This document shows positions 8,551 to 17,175 of a stretch of DNA of 37,031 nucleotides, one piece after another. The position numbers and the translations under genes are program-made. The notes below the pieces were generated by a model. That model did no database searches and was not told the DNA's origin. It worked only from the letters and a program-made list of their open reading frames with translations. The DNA is taken from contig CALMZE010000132.1 of assembly GCA_937870585.1 (NCBI GenBank), forward strand, positions 1 through 37,031, read 5' to 3'. Positions within the stretch are counted from its first letter, which is position 1. Each line of letters begins with the position of its first letter. The stretch is from an uncultured Sphingomonadales bacterium (lineage in GTDB: Bacteria; Pseudomonadota; Alphaproteobacteria; Sphingomonadales; Sphingomonadaceae).

Positions 8551-9843
8551 ATGCGCCTGCCCATGCAAAACAGACTTCGCCGCCTTATCGGTCATGGACC
8601 GCTTGCCCTGGGCAAGGGGTTGATGGCCTATGGTCTGGCGGAACTCTCTGTTCGCGTGGTGCGGCTGGTGACGGTCATCCTCATCGCGCGGCAATTGTCG
8701 CCAGAGATTGTTGGCGTGGCCGCGCTGTCGCTCACGGTGTTCGAACTGGTGCGCGTGCTGGCCAATGTGGGCATCGGGCAGCGGATCATCGCTGCAGACG
8801 CCGCGCATCTGGATGCCACCTGCAACACGGCGCATCGTCTGTTCTGGCTGTGGTGCGGGGGCGTCGCTCTGGTGCAGTTAGGCGTGGCAGGCGTGCTGTG
8901 GCTCGGCTTTGATCAGCCGCTTGCCGCACAAATGCTCGCTGTGCTCGCGCTCGTCTATCTCTTCATGCCCGGCGGGCTTGTCTCCTGCTATCTGCTGATG
9001 CGCGAAGGCCGGGCGGCGACCACCGCGCGCACCGTCGCCACACAGACGATTGCGGACCATATCCTCTCTGCCGCGCTGCTGCTGATCTGGCAGAGCCCCT
9101 GGTCGATCATCCTCCCTAAATTGCTGACAGCCCCGATCTGGCTGGTGCTGACCCGTCGTGCCCGCCCGTGGCAGCCGGCCGCTGCTGCCGGGATGGTGCC
9201 CATCATGGCCCTGTTGCGTTTCGGCCTTCCGGTGCTTGCCACCGAGATGATGGCGGCGCTCCGCGTCCAGTTAGACAAGCTGATCATTGCCGCCAGTTTT
9301 GGTGTGACGACGCTTGGCACATGGTTCTTCGCCTTCAATGCCGGGATCGGCATCGCGTCCTCGCTGATCACCGCATTCGGTACGCTTGCCTTTCCGGCAC
9401 TCTGCGCCAGCGATGGCACGGATGCGCGCGCGCGGCTCAAAATGGTCGCGACCATGGGCCTGATGATTTTCGTGCCGATGGTTCTGGCACAATCGCTGCT
9501 GGCCCCGCTTTATGTGCCTGTCATTTTCGGCGCGCACTGGGCCCACGCCATTCCGCTGATCGCTGCGCTGTGTCTGGCCGGCATTCCCATGATCTGCGCC
9601 ACCATCACCACGGCCTGGCTGCGCGCCAGCGGGCGACCGGGTGTGGATGCCATGGCGGCACTCGCGGCAACGCTTGCTTCACTGGCCGGGCTGTGGCTCG
9701 GCTGCCAGTCAGGCGCGCCACTTCATGCCGCTGCTGGCTGGGTGGCCGGGACTGCGCTGATCGCTCTACCTTTTGCCGCCTTCACGCTGTGGCGCGCTTT
9801 CTCGCCCTCTTCTTCCCCCGTCCTCAAAGAGGCCCTTGCATGA
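8551..9843 (+). CDS. Polysaccharide flippase (Wzx-like, MOP superfamily)
   Basis: This 430-aa polytopic inner-membrane protein has about 12 hydrophobic segments spread over its length and is typical of oligosaccharide flippases. Near the N-terminus MAYGLAELSVRVVRLVTVIL and ARQLSPEIVGVAAL match the Wzx/PST start, and the central MMAALRVQLDKLIIAASFG is the usual mid-protein motif. It should move lipid-linked repeat units to the periplasm. It is the first gene after a sigma54 promoter. ATG 8551 has an AGGA directly before it, closer than normal; ATG 8563 is an alternative. Its stop overlaps the next start (ATGA at 9840-9843), implying translational coupling. Confidence 0.88.
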   Translation: MRLPMQNRLRRLIGHGPLALGKGLMAYGLAELSVRVVRLVTVILIARQLSPEIVGVAALSLTVFELVRVLANVGIGQRIIAADAAHLDATCNTAHRLFWLWCGGVALVQLGVAGVLWLGFDQPLAAQMLAVLALVYLFMPGGLVSCYLLMREGRAATTARTVATQTIADHILSAALLLIWQSPWSIILPKLLTAPIWLVLTRRARPWQPAAAAGMVPIMALLRFGLPVLATEMMAALRVQLDKLIIAASFGVTTLGTWFFAFNAGIGIASSLITAFGTLAFPALCASDGTDARARLKMVATMGLMIFVPMVLAQSLLAPLYVPVIFGAHWAHAIPLIAALCLAGIPMICATITTAWLRASGRPGVDAMAALAATLASLAGLWLGCQSGAPLHAAAGWVAGTALIALPFAAFTLWRAFSPSSSPVLKEALA

Positions 9844-10769
9844 CCCCGCCTGCTATTTCCGTGATCATTCCGGTCCATAATGCCACCCGCACTCTGGCTG
9901 CCACCGTGCAATCGGTGCTGGCGCAGAGCTTCACCAACTTCGAACTCGTTCTGATCGATGATGGCTCCACCGATGACAGCCTGTCTGTGATGCTCGATCT
10001 CGCCATGGCCGATGCGCGCATCCATGTGCTCGCCCAGTCAAACAAGGGCGTCGCTGCCACCCGCAATCTGGGTGTGGAGAGCAGCAGTGCGCCGCTCATC
10101 GCCTTTCTGGATGCCGATGATCTCTGGCACAAAGAGAAGCTCGCCCGCCATGTCGCCTTCCACAAGGCGGATGCAGATGTGGACGTCAGCTATGCGCGCA
10201 TCGCCTTCATCGATCCCAAGGCAGAGCATGGCCGCGGCGCGCGCACAACCTCGTCCATTGAACGCGGTGTGCTGACCCTCCAGCAGATTCTTGCCGAAAA
10301 TCCGGTCTGCACCATGTCCAACATGGTGGTGACGCGGGCCTGTTTCGATCTGGTCGGGCCGTTTCTGGCTGATATGTCGTTCGCCGAAGATCAGGAGTGG
10401 CTGGCCCGCGCGGCGGATCGCGGCTTCGTGATTGAAGGGCTGGATGAGGTCCTGGTGGATTACCGGCTCAGCCATGACGGCCTGTCTGTCAATCTGGAGC
10501 GGATGCACGCCGGATGGCAGCATCTCGCGTCACTCTATCGCCTGCCCGCCGAGCTGCGCGCTGCCGAAGCCGTCTATTGCCGCTACCTTGCCCGCCGCGC
10601 GCTGCGTTCTGGCGCCCCGGCCGCCCGTGCCCGCGATTGGGCGTGGAAGGGCATGAAACTCGATGCCGCAGCCTTCCTGTCCGATGCGAGACGCGGCTGG
10701 ATGACCCTGCTCAGCGCCCTCATCGCTCCCCTTCTGCCCCGTGCCGCGCGCCTGCGCGTTTTTGCCTGA
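9840..10769 (+). CDS. Family 2 glycosyltransferase
   Basis: This 309-aa GT-A enzyme has an N-terminal ISVIIPVHNATRTL, VLIDDGSTDDS and FLDADDLWHKEKLARH (the metal-binding DxD region), then FAEDQEWLARAADRGF, the acceptor-side ED motif. It adds a sugar to the growing lipid-linked repeat unit on the cytoplasmic face. The start overlaps the flippase stop by four bases. It is paralogous to the next gene (same domain, same motifs, similar length), which suggests a tandem duplication with later change of acceptor. Donor and acceptor sugars cannot be predicted. Confidence 0.9.
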   Translation: MTPPAISVIIPVHNATRTLAATVQSVLAQSFTNFELVLIDDGSTDDSLSVMLDLAMADARIHVLAQSNKGVAATRNLGVESSSAPLIAFLDADDLWHKEKLARHVAFHKADADVDVSYARIAFIDPKAEHGRGARTTSSIERGVLTLQQILAENPVCTMSNMVVTRACFDLVGPFLADMSFAEDQEWLARAADRGFVIEGLDEVLVDYRLSHDGLSVNLERMHAGWQHLASLYRLPAELRAAEAVYCRYLARRALRSGAPAARARDWAWKGMKLDAAAFLSDARRGWMTLLSALIAPLLPRAARLRVFA

Positions 10770-10793
10770 CCTATTTCCCCAAGGAGACCAACC

Positions 10794-11786
10794 ATGACCA
10801 CGCGCCGCGTATCCGTCATTATGCCCGTTTACAATGTCCGCACCTATGTGGCCGAAGCGGTGCAATCGGTGCTCGATCAGAGCTTTGCCGATTTCGAACT
10901 GCTGGTGATCGACGATGGCAGCACCGATGAAAGCATCTCAATTGTCCGCACGTTCAAGGATCCGCGCATCCGCGTGATCGCGCAGGTCAATCGCGGCTTG
11001 GCTGGTGCCCGCAACACCGGCATTGCCCATGCGCGCGGCGACTATATCGCGTTGCTCGATTCGGATGATCGCTGGCTGAAGGACAAGCTCACCCTCCACG
11101 TCATCCACCTCGATACCAATCCGGATGTCGGCGTGTCCTATTCCGGATCACGGCTGATTGATGCGGCCGGTGAGCCGTTGCGTCAGGCGCAGCGCCCCCG
11201 GCTGGAGCAGGTGCGCGCAGAGGATATCTTTTGTCGGAACCCGGTTGGCAATGGCTCGGCGGCGGTCATCCGTCGCAGCGTGCTCGATCAGGTGGCCTTC
11301 GCGCACCCGGTGGAACGGGAGCGGACCTGCTGGTTCGATGAGAGCTTCCGCCAGTCCGAAGACATTGAACTCTGGATGCGCCTTGCGCTGGCGGCACATT
11401 GCCGTTTTGACGGGATCGAGCCCCTGCTCACCGAATATCGCATCGTGGCGGGCGGCCTGTCCGCCAATGTCACGCGCCAGTTTGAAAGCTGGCTCGCCAT
11501 GTTTGACAAGGTGCGCGCCATCGATCCGGCCTTTGCCGCGCGGCACGGTGCGCGGGCGCGGGCTTACCAATTGCGTTACCTCGCCCGCCGTTCGGTGCAG
11601 ATGGGCGATGGCAGCTTTGCCCTGATGCTGGTGCGCGAGGCGTTCCAGTCGAGCCTGAAGCCGCTCTTTGAAGAGCCCGTGAAGACGCTCACCACCTGCG
11701 TAGCCGCGCTCATCGCCCGCGTGGTGCGCCCGGAAACGCTGGTGGCGCTCGCTGGCCGCTGGACCGGCGGAAAGGTCGTCGCATGA
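10794..11786 (+). CDS. Family 2 glycosyltransferase (paralogue of the previous gene)
   Basis: This 330-aa GT2 enzyme has VSVIMPVYNVRTYV, LLVIDDGSTDES, GLAGARNTGIAHARGDY and LLDSDDRWLKDKL (DxD region), plus FRQSEDIELWMRLALAA at about 190. The residue order and spacing parallel the preceding gene. A strong AAGGAGA site precedes ATG 10794 by a normal distance, in a 24-bp gap. The gene end overlaps the next start by four bases (ATGA). It probably adds another residue of the same repeat unit. Confidence 0.9.
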   Translation: MTTRRVSVIMPVYNVRTYVAEAVQSVLDQSFADFELLVIDDGSTDESISIVRTFKDPRIRVIAQVNRGLAGARNTGIAHARGDYIALLDSDDRWLKDKLTLHVIHLDTNPDVGVSYSGSRLIDAAGEPLRQAQRPRLEQVRAEDIFCRNPVGNGSAAVIRRSVLDQVAFAHPVERERTCWFDESFRQSEDIELWMRLALAAHCRFDGIEPLLTEYRIVAGGLSANVTRQFESWLAMFDKVRAIDPAFAARHGARARAYQLRYLARRSVQMGDGSFALMLVREAFQSSLKPLFEEPVKTLTTCVAALIARVVRPETLVALAGRWTGGKVVA

Positions 11787-12829
11787 GCCGCATCAAACTC
11801 GTCAATCTGCTCGATGATTTCACGCTGGGCGGCGTCACCAAGGGGCTGGCCATTTTCGATTCGGCCCCCGTCCGGGAAATCGCCGATTGCGAGACGCTGC
11901 CCATCAACAGCGAGGCGATGATTGCGCCTGCGCTCGATGCGGACATCATCATTACCCACTTCCCGCCCAACTGGATGCGGCTGGTGTTTCTTGGGTTGCT
12001 GCGCGCGCGCAATCCCAAAGCGACGCTGATTCATGTTGAACACAGCTATTCGGGTGACTGGGAAGACCAGCATGTGCCGCACCGCGCGCGCTTTCGCCTG
12101 ATGATGAAATGGGCGCTGTCCATGGTCGATCACGTCGTCTGCGTTTCAAACCGTCAGGCGCACTGGTTGATGGAGGGTGACATGGTTGAGCCCCATCGGC
12201 TCGATGTGATCTATCCCTCCTCCCAACCCAAGGGTCTGGATGCCATTCCTCTCCCTGAATTCGGGCAAGATCGCCCGCTGGTGGTGGGGGCCTATGGCCG
12301 TTATGCGCCCGCCAAGGGGTTTGATCGCCTGATCAATGCGTTCAAGCGACTCGGCGCAGACGATAATCTGGAGCTGCTGCTCGGCGGTTTTGGTCCCGAG
12401 GAAGAGGCATTGACGGCACAGGCCGCCGATTGCCCGCGCATCCGCTTTGCCGGGAAGATCAGCGATCTGCCCGTCTATCTGGCGCAGTGCGATGTCATTG
12501 CCGTGCCCTCCCGCTTTGAAGCCTATGGGCAGGTTGCCAACGAAGCGCGTGAGGCGGGGCGCCCCATTCTGGTTTCGACAGCGGGCGGTCTGCCCGAACA
12601 GGTTGGTTCCGCCGGGCTCGTCGTCGATTGTGCAGATCCCGATGCGCTGCTGGCCGCACTTCAGTGCCTGCCGGTCATGCCGTTGGCGCACATGGCGCAA
12701 GCCGGACGGGCAGCGACGCAGAATTGCGGCGCAGAGCGGGCCGAGGCCTGGGCGCGCCTGATCCGCACCTTCAAACCGCGTTCCCCAGAACGGAAGTCCC
12801 TTCGGGTCGCCACGCGCCAGCCTGCCTGA
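11783..12829 (+). CDS. Family 4 (GT-B) glycosyltransferase
   Basis: This 348-aa protein has the GT4 pattern: an early glycine-rich FTLGGVTKGLA, LIHVEHSYSGDWE, the domain linker VVGAYGRYAPAKGFDRLINA, LLLGGFGPEEE, RIRFAGKISDLPVYLAQCDV and PSRFEAYGQVANEAREAGRP (the EX7E-type donor-binding region). It is the last gene of the sigma54-driven flippase operon, coupled to the previous gene through a four-base overlap and followed by a terminator-like hairpin. Confidence 0.88.
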   Translation: MSRIKLVNLLDDFTLGGVTKGLAIFDSAPVREIADCETLPINSEAMIAPALDADIIITHFPPNWMRLVFLGLLRARNPKATLIHVEHSYSGDWEDQHVPHRARFRLMMKWALSMVDHVVCVSNRQAHWLMEGDMVEPHRLDVIYPSSQPKGLDAIPLPEFGQDRPLVVGAYGRYAPAKGFDRLINAFKRLGADDNLELLLGGFGPEEEALTAQAADCPRIRFAGKISDLPVYLAQCDVIAVPSRFEAYGQVANEAREAGRPILVSTAGGLPEQVGSAGLVVDCADPDALLAALQCLPVMPLAHMAQAGRAATQNCGAERAEAWARLIRTFKPRSPERKSLRVATRQPA

Positions 12830-12855
12830 GCGCGCCCGCTTCCGTTCAACCCTGT

Positions 12856-12905
12856 CAGCCCCGTCGTGCCCGGTTCGTCTCCTGCACGGCGGGGCTGATT
12901 TGTGT
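12856..12905 (+). terminator. Probable terminator of the flippase/glycosyltransferase operon
   Basis: CAGCCCCGTCGTGC (12856-12869) pairs with GCACGGCGGGGCTG (12884-12897) apart from one mismatch, around a 14-nt loop. It is followed by a moderately T-rich ATTTGTGTAT. It lies 27 bases after the glycosyltransferase stop. Confidence 0.6.
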
Positions 12906-12951
12906 ATAGCTTGCTGCGATGCTTGGGAGACGACGATGGCTCCGCCCGCAT

Positions 12952-13029
12952 CCGTTCGTCCTGAGAAGCCGTTGAATTCGGAGTGCAGCGAAGGCTGAAG
13001 CGGCATATCGAAGGACACCCTTCGATATG
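12952..13029. repeat. Degenerate family A repeat with a short perfect hairpin
   Basis: The block starts like the other repeats (CCGTTCGTCCTGAG) but then diverges. It ends in a perfect 11-bp stem, CATATCGAAGG (13004-13014) with CCTTCGATATG (13019-13029), around ACAC. It lies between convergent operons (stops at 12829 and 13052), where it could help end transcription from both sides. Confidence 0.65.
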
Positions 13030-13051
13030 AGCTTTCGCATTCGCTCAATCT

Positions 13052-14365
13052 CTACTCAGCGCAAACGGTGTGGGTCCGAGTCTCATCGACACTCATAGGC
13101 TCGGCCGTCACCTTCCGAAGCCCCACCCCGATCAGCACCAGAGCGGGCCAGCAGAGATAGGTGAGCACCTCCAGATTTTCGCCAAAGCTGTAGAGCGCAT
13201 AGACCAAAGCCATAGCGAGCGCGGTGCGGCCCGCCCGGTCGCGCATCGCAGCCTTGATGCAAGCGAGCACTGTGGCGGCCATGGGCAAAGCAAGCGACAA
13301 GAGCCCCGCAAACCCCTTCACGAACAGCAGGCCATACCAGCTGTGATGGCTGCCAATCGGCATATATTCCACCAGATGCGGGCCGCGTTCAACAATGCCA
13401 TGGCCGAACCACCAGGCTTCATTCTGCCAGCGTTCGATGGCGATGCGGCCCAGTGTCGCGCGGACACGCGTCGAGTCAGCGCGCGCTCCGGCAAAATCGG
13501 CCTGCGCCTTTTCGGCAAAGGCGATCAGCGCGGGTGCAAACCAGCTGCCCAGCACCAGCACCGGAACCCCCGCAAACCATGTCCCTGCCCGGCCAAGGCG
13601 CGAGGCCCCCCAGGCAAGCGGCCAGATCACTGCCAGCGCCACGAGAGCCAGCCGCGATTGGGAGAGGAGCGCCACCGCAAGCCCGGCCGCAATGCCGATG
13701 ATCTTCCAGCGCAGGTCTTTCTCTTCAAGCGCACAGATCAGATGGATGACCGCAATCATCCCCGCAGCGGGAGACCAGGGCGCATAGAATTGCCAGCGCG
13801 GCGTCCCCACACCCGGCTCCAGCGTGTAGAGCACGGCGGCGAAATATTCATCGCCCGATCCGCCCAGCACCTTGAGCGGGGAGACCCAGAGCGTTTCTGG
13901 CAGGCCGATAAAGGGCGCGGCGAGGAAGAGAGGCAGCAGGATCAGTGTCTGTTTGCCGAGTTTGCAGACCGCGCGGTAAATCACTTCGTCCCGGATCGGC
14001 AGCGCGGCTCCCGCGAGCGGAAAGAGCGCAATCAGCGCCCAGCCCTTTGCCCAGCCAACCGCAGACTTGATCGTCTGCGCCGTGCCCAGGCTGAAATTGG
14101 CATGGCCGAGCAGAAGGACGACCAGCATCGCTGCCATCCCGGCCAACCACAGCTTGATGGTGAAACCGATGGCGACACCACGCTCCTCCGGCGGCAGAGC
14201 AGGCCCGAAATACCAGCTGCGCACCACCAGCACCGCCAGCGTCCACCCCAGAACAGGGCCTGCCATATAGAGGCCCCCGACCAGCCAGAGGATCCAGCTG
14301 GCCGTGATCGTTCCGGCGATCAGGCGTTCGGGAAGAATTTGCGGATGATCGGTTGACGCAGCCAT
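13052..14365 (-). CDS. O-antigen ligase/polymerase-family membrane protein (Wzy-like)
   Basis: This 437-aa protein has about 11-12 membrane segments and a long periplasmic loop at about 290-345 ending in SHHSWYGLLFVKGFAG, the His-containing signature of the Wzy_C/WaaL family. It should polymerise or ligate polysaccharide repeat units at the periplasmic face. Downstream of an export protein and a chain-length protein, polymerase is the better guess. Its ATG overlaps the end of the chain-length gene by 46 bp, so the two are probably translationally coupled. Confidence 0.82.
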   Translation of the reverse strand: MAASTDHPQILPERLIAGTITASWILWLVGGLYMAGPVLGWTLAVLVVRSWYFGPALPPEERGVAIGFTIKLWLAGMAAMLVVLLLGHANFSLGTAQTIKSAVGWAKGWALIALFPLAGAALPIRDEVIYRAVCKLGKQTLILLPLFLAAPFIGLPETLWVSPLKVLGGSGDEYFAAVLYTLEPGVGTPRWQFYAPWSPAAGMIAVIHLICALEEKDLRWKIIGIAAGLAVALLSQSRLALVALAVIWPLAWGASRLGRAGTWFAGVPVLVLGSWFAPALIAFAEKAQADFAGARADSTRVRATLGRIAIERWQNEAWWFGHGIVERGPHLVEYMPIGSHHSWYGLLFVKGFAGLLSLALPMAATVLACIKAAMRDRAGRTALAMALVYALYSFGENLEVLTYLCWPALVLIGVGLRKVTAEPMSVDETRTHTVCAE

Positions 14366-15732
14366 ATCAGACCAAATCCGATGAGGAGGAGGATGGAGGC
14401 CGCCACAGCCCCGCCCAGCGCAATCAGCGCAGAGGGGCTGGAGCGGGTGCGCGGTAGCGAGGGTTCTTCAAGCGTCTGCACCAGCGGGTAAGACGCGAAC
14501 GGATCGAGCTTGTTCGTGTCCAGCCGGGCCAGCGCGGAAGAGAAGACCGCTTCAGCCACGCGGTGATCGCGCGTCAGATCAGCGAGGATCGAGGCTTTGC
14601 CCACCAGCTCACCGGCCTTGCCCTGTTGGCGCGAAAGATCGCCCCGAATTTCGGACAGCGCCGCGCCTGAGCCTGCCCGCTTCACATCGGCCACGATCAT
14701 CCCCTCCATCAGCGAGGATCGCCCGTCCGACACAGAGAGGTCAACCGTCTTCATCAGCGCGCCTTCCGACAAGCCGGTCAGTTCACGGCCCCTTTTTGCG
14801 AGCGCATGGCGCAGCGCATCACGTTCGCCGCCAGCCTGCGCCATTTCGGCATGGGCCTCACCCAAGGTCGCGGACTTTTGCTCGGCATCGGCGTCAAGCG
14901 CGGCATAGCGTTCGACAAGCCTCTGGAAAACCGGATCGGACCTCAGCCGCAGTGTGGCGTTCGCGCTCCCCATGCCCGCGCCAAGCGTGCCTGAGTAACG
15001 GCGCGTTTCCGCCGCCTGCTGGCGCAGTGCCGTGCGTGCTTCGCGCTCGCGTTCCCGCAGCGCATCGATATTGGCGATGCGCGTGTTGAACTGGTCGAGC
15101 GAGACAAGGCCGTTCGCCGCCTGAAATCGGATCAGCTTCTGCTGCGCATCACGCACCTTGGCTTCCAGCTCTTTCAGATGCCGCGCATCAGACACTTCGC
15201 GCACGGCGGCTTCATCGGCGCGCAGCCGGTCGAGCTGCTTGAGGAACGCCGCGCGGAGTGCCGTGGCCCGCGCCCGCGCCTGCGCTGGAGTGCCGCCGCT
15301 CAACTGCACTTCGATCAGATTGGTCTGATCGGTCAGCTTGACGATGGGATCGGGAAAGCCATTCTCATCCTCTCCCACCGTGCGCGCTGCTTGCCGCATG
15401 GTCACATCGGCCATCAGCAGGCGCTTGTAATTCTCGGTCGGGCTCAGTGTGGTGCTGGAAAAGGCCGAAGAGGCGGAGGATTGCGCCTGGCCGATGCTCT
15501 CCACATTCATCGAACTGCCCACGCCAGAGCCGGGCAGGATCAGCGTGAAGCTGCTGGTGTAGCGTGCCGGAGCCAGCGCCAGATATGCCCCGGTCAGCAG
15601 CCAGATTGCAGCAAGCGAGGGGGCTATGGCCGCCACATAGCGCTTGTAGCGGCCCGGCGTCGGCAGTCCGTCTCGAACCGAATACCAGACGCGCAGCAGG
15701 AAGCGGGGCTTTTCGATAACCTGATGCAGCAT
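14320..15732 (-). CDS. Polysaccharide chain-length/co-polymerase protein (Wzz/GumC-like)
   Basis: This 470-aa protein has a first membrane segment at about 33-53 (AIAPSLAAIWLLTGAYLALA) followed by the Wzz-type TSSFTLILPGSGVG. It then has a long charged coiled-coil region at about 170-390 (AREVSD, REREREARTALRQQAAETRR and similar), a proline-rich SLPRTRSSPS and a second membrane segment near 440. There is no C-terminal Walker-A kinase domain, so it is a kinase-less PCP protein. It starts one base after the export lipoprotein stop and is the second gene of the sigma54-driven leftward operon. Confidence 0.85.
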   Translation of the reverse strand: MLHQVIEKPRFLLRVWYSVRDGLPTPGRYKRYVAAIAPSLAAIWLLTGAYLALAPARYTSSFTLILPGSGVGSSMNVESIGQAQSSASSAFSSTTLSPTENYKRLLMADVTMRQAARTVGEDENGFPDPIVKLTDQTNLIEVQLSGGTPAQARARATALRAAFLKQLDRLRADEAAVREVSDARHLKELEAKVRDAQQKLIRFQAANGLVSLDQFNTRIANIDALREREREARTALRQQAAETRRYSGTLGAGMGSANATLRLRSDPVFQRLVERYAALDADAEQKSATLGEAHAEMAQAGGERDALRHALAKRGRELTGLSEGALMKTVDLSVSDGRSSLMEGMIVADVKRAGSGAALSEIRGDLSRQQGKAGELVGKASILADLTRDHRVAEAVFSSALARLDTNKLDPFASYPLVQTLEEPSLPRTRSSPSALIALGGAVAASILLLIGFGLIWLRQPIIRKFFPNA

Positions 15733-15733
15733 C

Positions 15734-16912
15734 TTACTGGCCCATATTCTTGAGGAGCACGGCAGGCGTGATGGTCTCTCCGATCACGCTCACCACATCG
15801 CGCAGGTTCATCGCGGCGGAATCATAGCAGGCGATGGCATCGCCTGGCATCAGCCACGGATCGACTGCATCGCGATTGGCTTCACGCACCAGCTTCTCCA
15901 CCGAGCGGGAGGTGACCACCGATTGCCCGTTCACCGGATTACGCGACATCAGCACGCCACTGCGTCCGGCATTCATCGCGGAGCCACCCACGCAATTGGC
16001 CGTCACCAGCGCCTGGCTGAAGCGCGTGCCATAGGGCAGGCTGGTCGAATCCTTGCCGATGGCAGACATGGCATTGCTCGGGGCCGGGCGCGACAGGTTG
16101 GAGATGAAGACGCGAATGCCTGGCGGCGTGATCTGCGATGGGCGTACCAGCGCGTCTTTCAGGCACCCGGTCGAAGCCACCACGATCCGGTCTCCTGCGG
16201 TCACGGGCACATCGTCCGCTGCAAAGCCGCCCAGCGCACCACTCAAGTCAAGCCGCGCATATTGGCCGCCGCGGAACAGATAGATGGCCGACGGGTCTGC
16301 ATCAGGCCGGATGCCGCCCGCAGCCCGCAAGGCGGTGCTGACGCTGCGGCCTACATTCAGATCCCCCGAGACGATGTTGGACAGGTTGAGGTTGCGCACC
16401 TCGGCCTGCCGCTCGCCCACGCGCACCGTGCCGCCTTCGAACACGGCCCCGGCAACGGAAACGGGCACGCCCGCCAGTTCGACTTGCTCTAGCCGAACGC
16501 CGTTGGAGAGAGGACGAATCAGCCGGGCCGCGATCAGGTGCGCAGTTATGCTGCGCTCAACTTCAGAGAGCATATGCCCGGCCGCCTCGATCCGCAGGCT
16601 ACCAGCCAGCTGGATCATCCCGTCAGCCGCGATGACATAGCTGCCCGTCAGCAAGCTCTTGTCTCCGGCAACGGTCAGCCGCAGCCGGTCACCCGCCGCC
16701 AGCATATCGGGCGCAAGCGCGAAACTCGCCGACGGCACCTCGCTCCATCCTGCCAGTGCTGGCAGCGTGGCGTGCGGGCGGCACGCGTTCTGGTCTGGCA
16801 AGGCCTGCTGCACGGCATAGGCGCTGCCAGGCGCATTGCGCGGCGTCGGCATGGTCGCACAGGCCGAGAGCAGCAGGGAAGACAGGAGCAATAGGGAAGA
16901 CTTGCGAGACAT
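15734..16912 (-). CDS. Outer-membrane polysaccharide export lipoprotein (OPX/Wza family)
   Basis: This 392-aa lipoprotein has signal peptide MSRKSSLLLLSSLLLSAC with lipobox LSAC, so it is anchored in the outer membrane. A poly-export domain follows (MLAAGDRLRLTVAGDKSLLTG, ADGMIQLAGSLRI) and then SLBB-like repeats (VELAGVPVSVAGAVFEGGTV, TAGDRIVVASTGCL). It forms the export channel for the polysaccharide. ATG 16912 is chosen because it starts the signal peptide and lies about 23 nt after the predicted sigma54 transcription start; the longer frame reading upstream to 17056 crosses the promoter. It is first gene of the operon that continues into the chain-length and Wzy-like genes. Confidence 0.9.
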   Translation of the reverse strand: MSRKSSLLLLSSLLLSACATMPTPRNAPGSAYAVQQALPDQNACRPHATLPALAGWSEVPSASFALAPDMLAAGDRLRLTVAGDKSLLTGSYVIAADGMIQLAGSLRIEAAGHMLSEVERSITAHLIAARLIRPLSNGVRLEQVELAGVPVSVAGAVFEGGTVRVGERQAEVRNLNLSNIVSGDLNVGRSVSTALRAAGGIRPDADPSAIYLFRGGQYARLDLSGALGGFAADDVPVTAGDRIVVASTGCLKDALVRPSQITPPGIRVFISNLSRPAPSNAMSAIGKDSTSLPYGTRFSQALVTANCVGGSAMNAGRSGVLMSRNPVNGQSVVTSRSVEKLVREANRDAVDPWLMPGDAIACYDSAAMNLRDVVSVIGETITPAVLLKNMGQ

Positions 16913-16945
16913 GGACCAACACCTCGATTGAGTTGCCCCGCCGTT

Positions 16946-16961
16946 CGCAAGTTGCGTGCCA
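16946..16961 (-). promoter_or_regulatory. Sigma54 promoter for the export operon
   Basis: On the minus strand this reads TGGCACG-CAAC-TTGCG with GG (16960-16959) and GC (16948-16947) 12 bp apart. The predicted start is near 16935, leaving a leader of about 23 nt before ATG 16912. It is paired with the opposite promoter at 17128-17143. Confidence 0.85.
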
Positions 16962-16991
16962 ATTGCCCGCAACAAACGGAATCTCGCCATT

Positions 16992-17085
16992 TTCGCATTT
17001 TGCATGGCTCTCGCAAAACCACCGTTTGCGAAATGCAAAGACTTTGCGTTGCACAATGCAAAGACGGATCATTGCAGAGTGCGAA
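16992..17085. promoter_or_regulatory. Array of four activator sites (TTGC-N5-GCAA), 23-bp period
   Basis: Sites start at 17025 (TTTGC-GAAAT-GCAAA), 17048 (GTTGC-ACAAT-GCAAA) and 17071 (ATTGC-AGAGT-GCGAA), spaced exactly 23 bp. A fourth, reverse-facing copy starts at 16992 (TTCGC-ATTTT-GCATG), 33 bp away. The centre sequence AAAT recurs in the strongest copies. The array lies between two diverging sigma54 promoters, as at 8395-8453. The extra inverted repeat TCGCAAA/TTTGCGA (17011-17031) overlaps it. Confidence 0.75.
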
Positions 17086-17127
17086 TCCCAAGAGCGAGGA
17101 CCACACAAAGCCTTGGAAATCCGCAGT

Positions 17128-17143
17128 TGGCACGATTGCTGCT
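17128..17143 (+). promoter_or_regulatory. Sigma54 promoter for the H-NOX/response-regulator operon
   Basis: TGGCACG-ATTG-CTGCT has GG at 17129-17130 and GC at 17141-17142, spaced 12 bp. The predicted start is near 17154, about 22 nt before ATG 17176. Because the operon encodes a sigma54 activator, the promoter implies positive autoregulation. Confidence 0.82.
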
Positions 17144-17175
17144 TGCACATCCGCCATATGGACAGGGATTCGATC

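Noticed and set aside
13070-14356. 428-aa plus-strand reading frame opposite the Wzy-like gene
   Set aside because: The minus-strand product has a coherent membrane topology and a ligase motif; this one is basic and featureless.
16913-17056. N-terminal extension of the export lipoprotein
   Set aside because: It would include the sigma54 promoter and activator sites and displace the lipoprotein signal peptide from the N-terminus.
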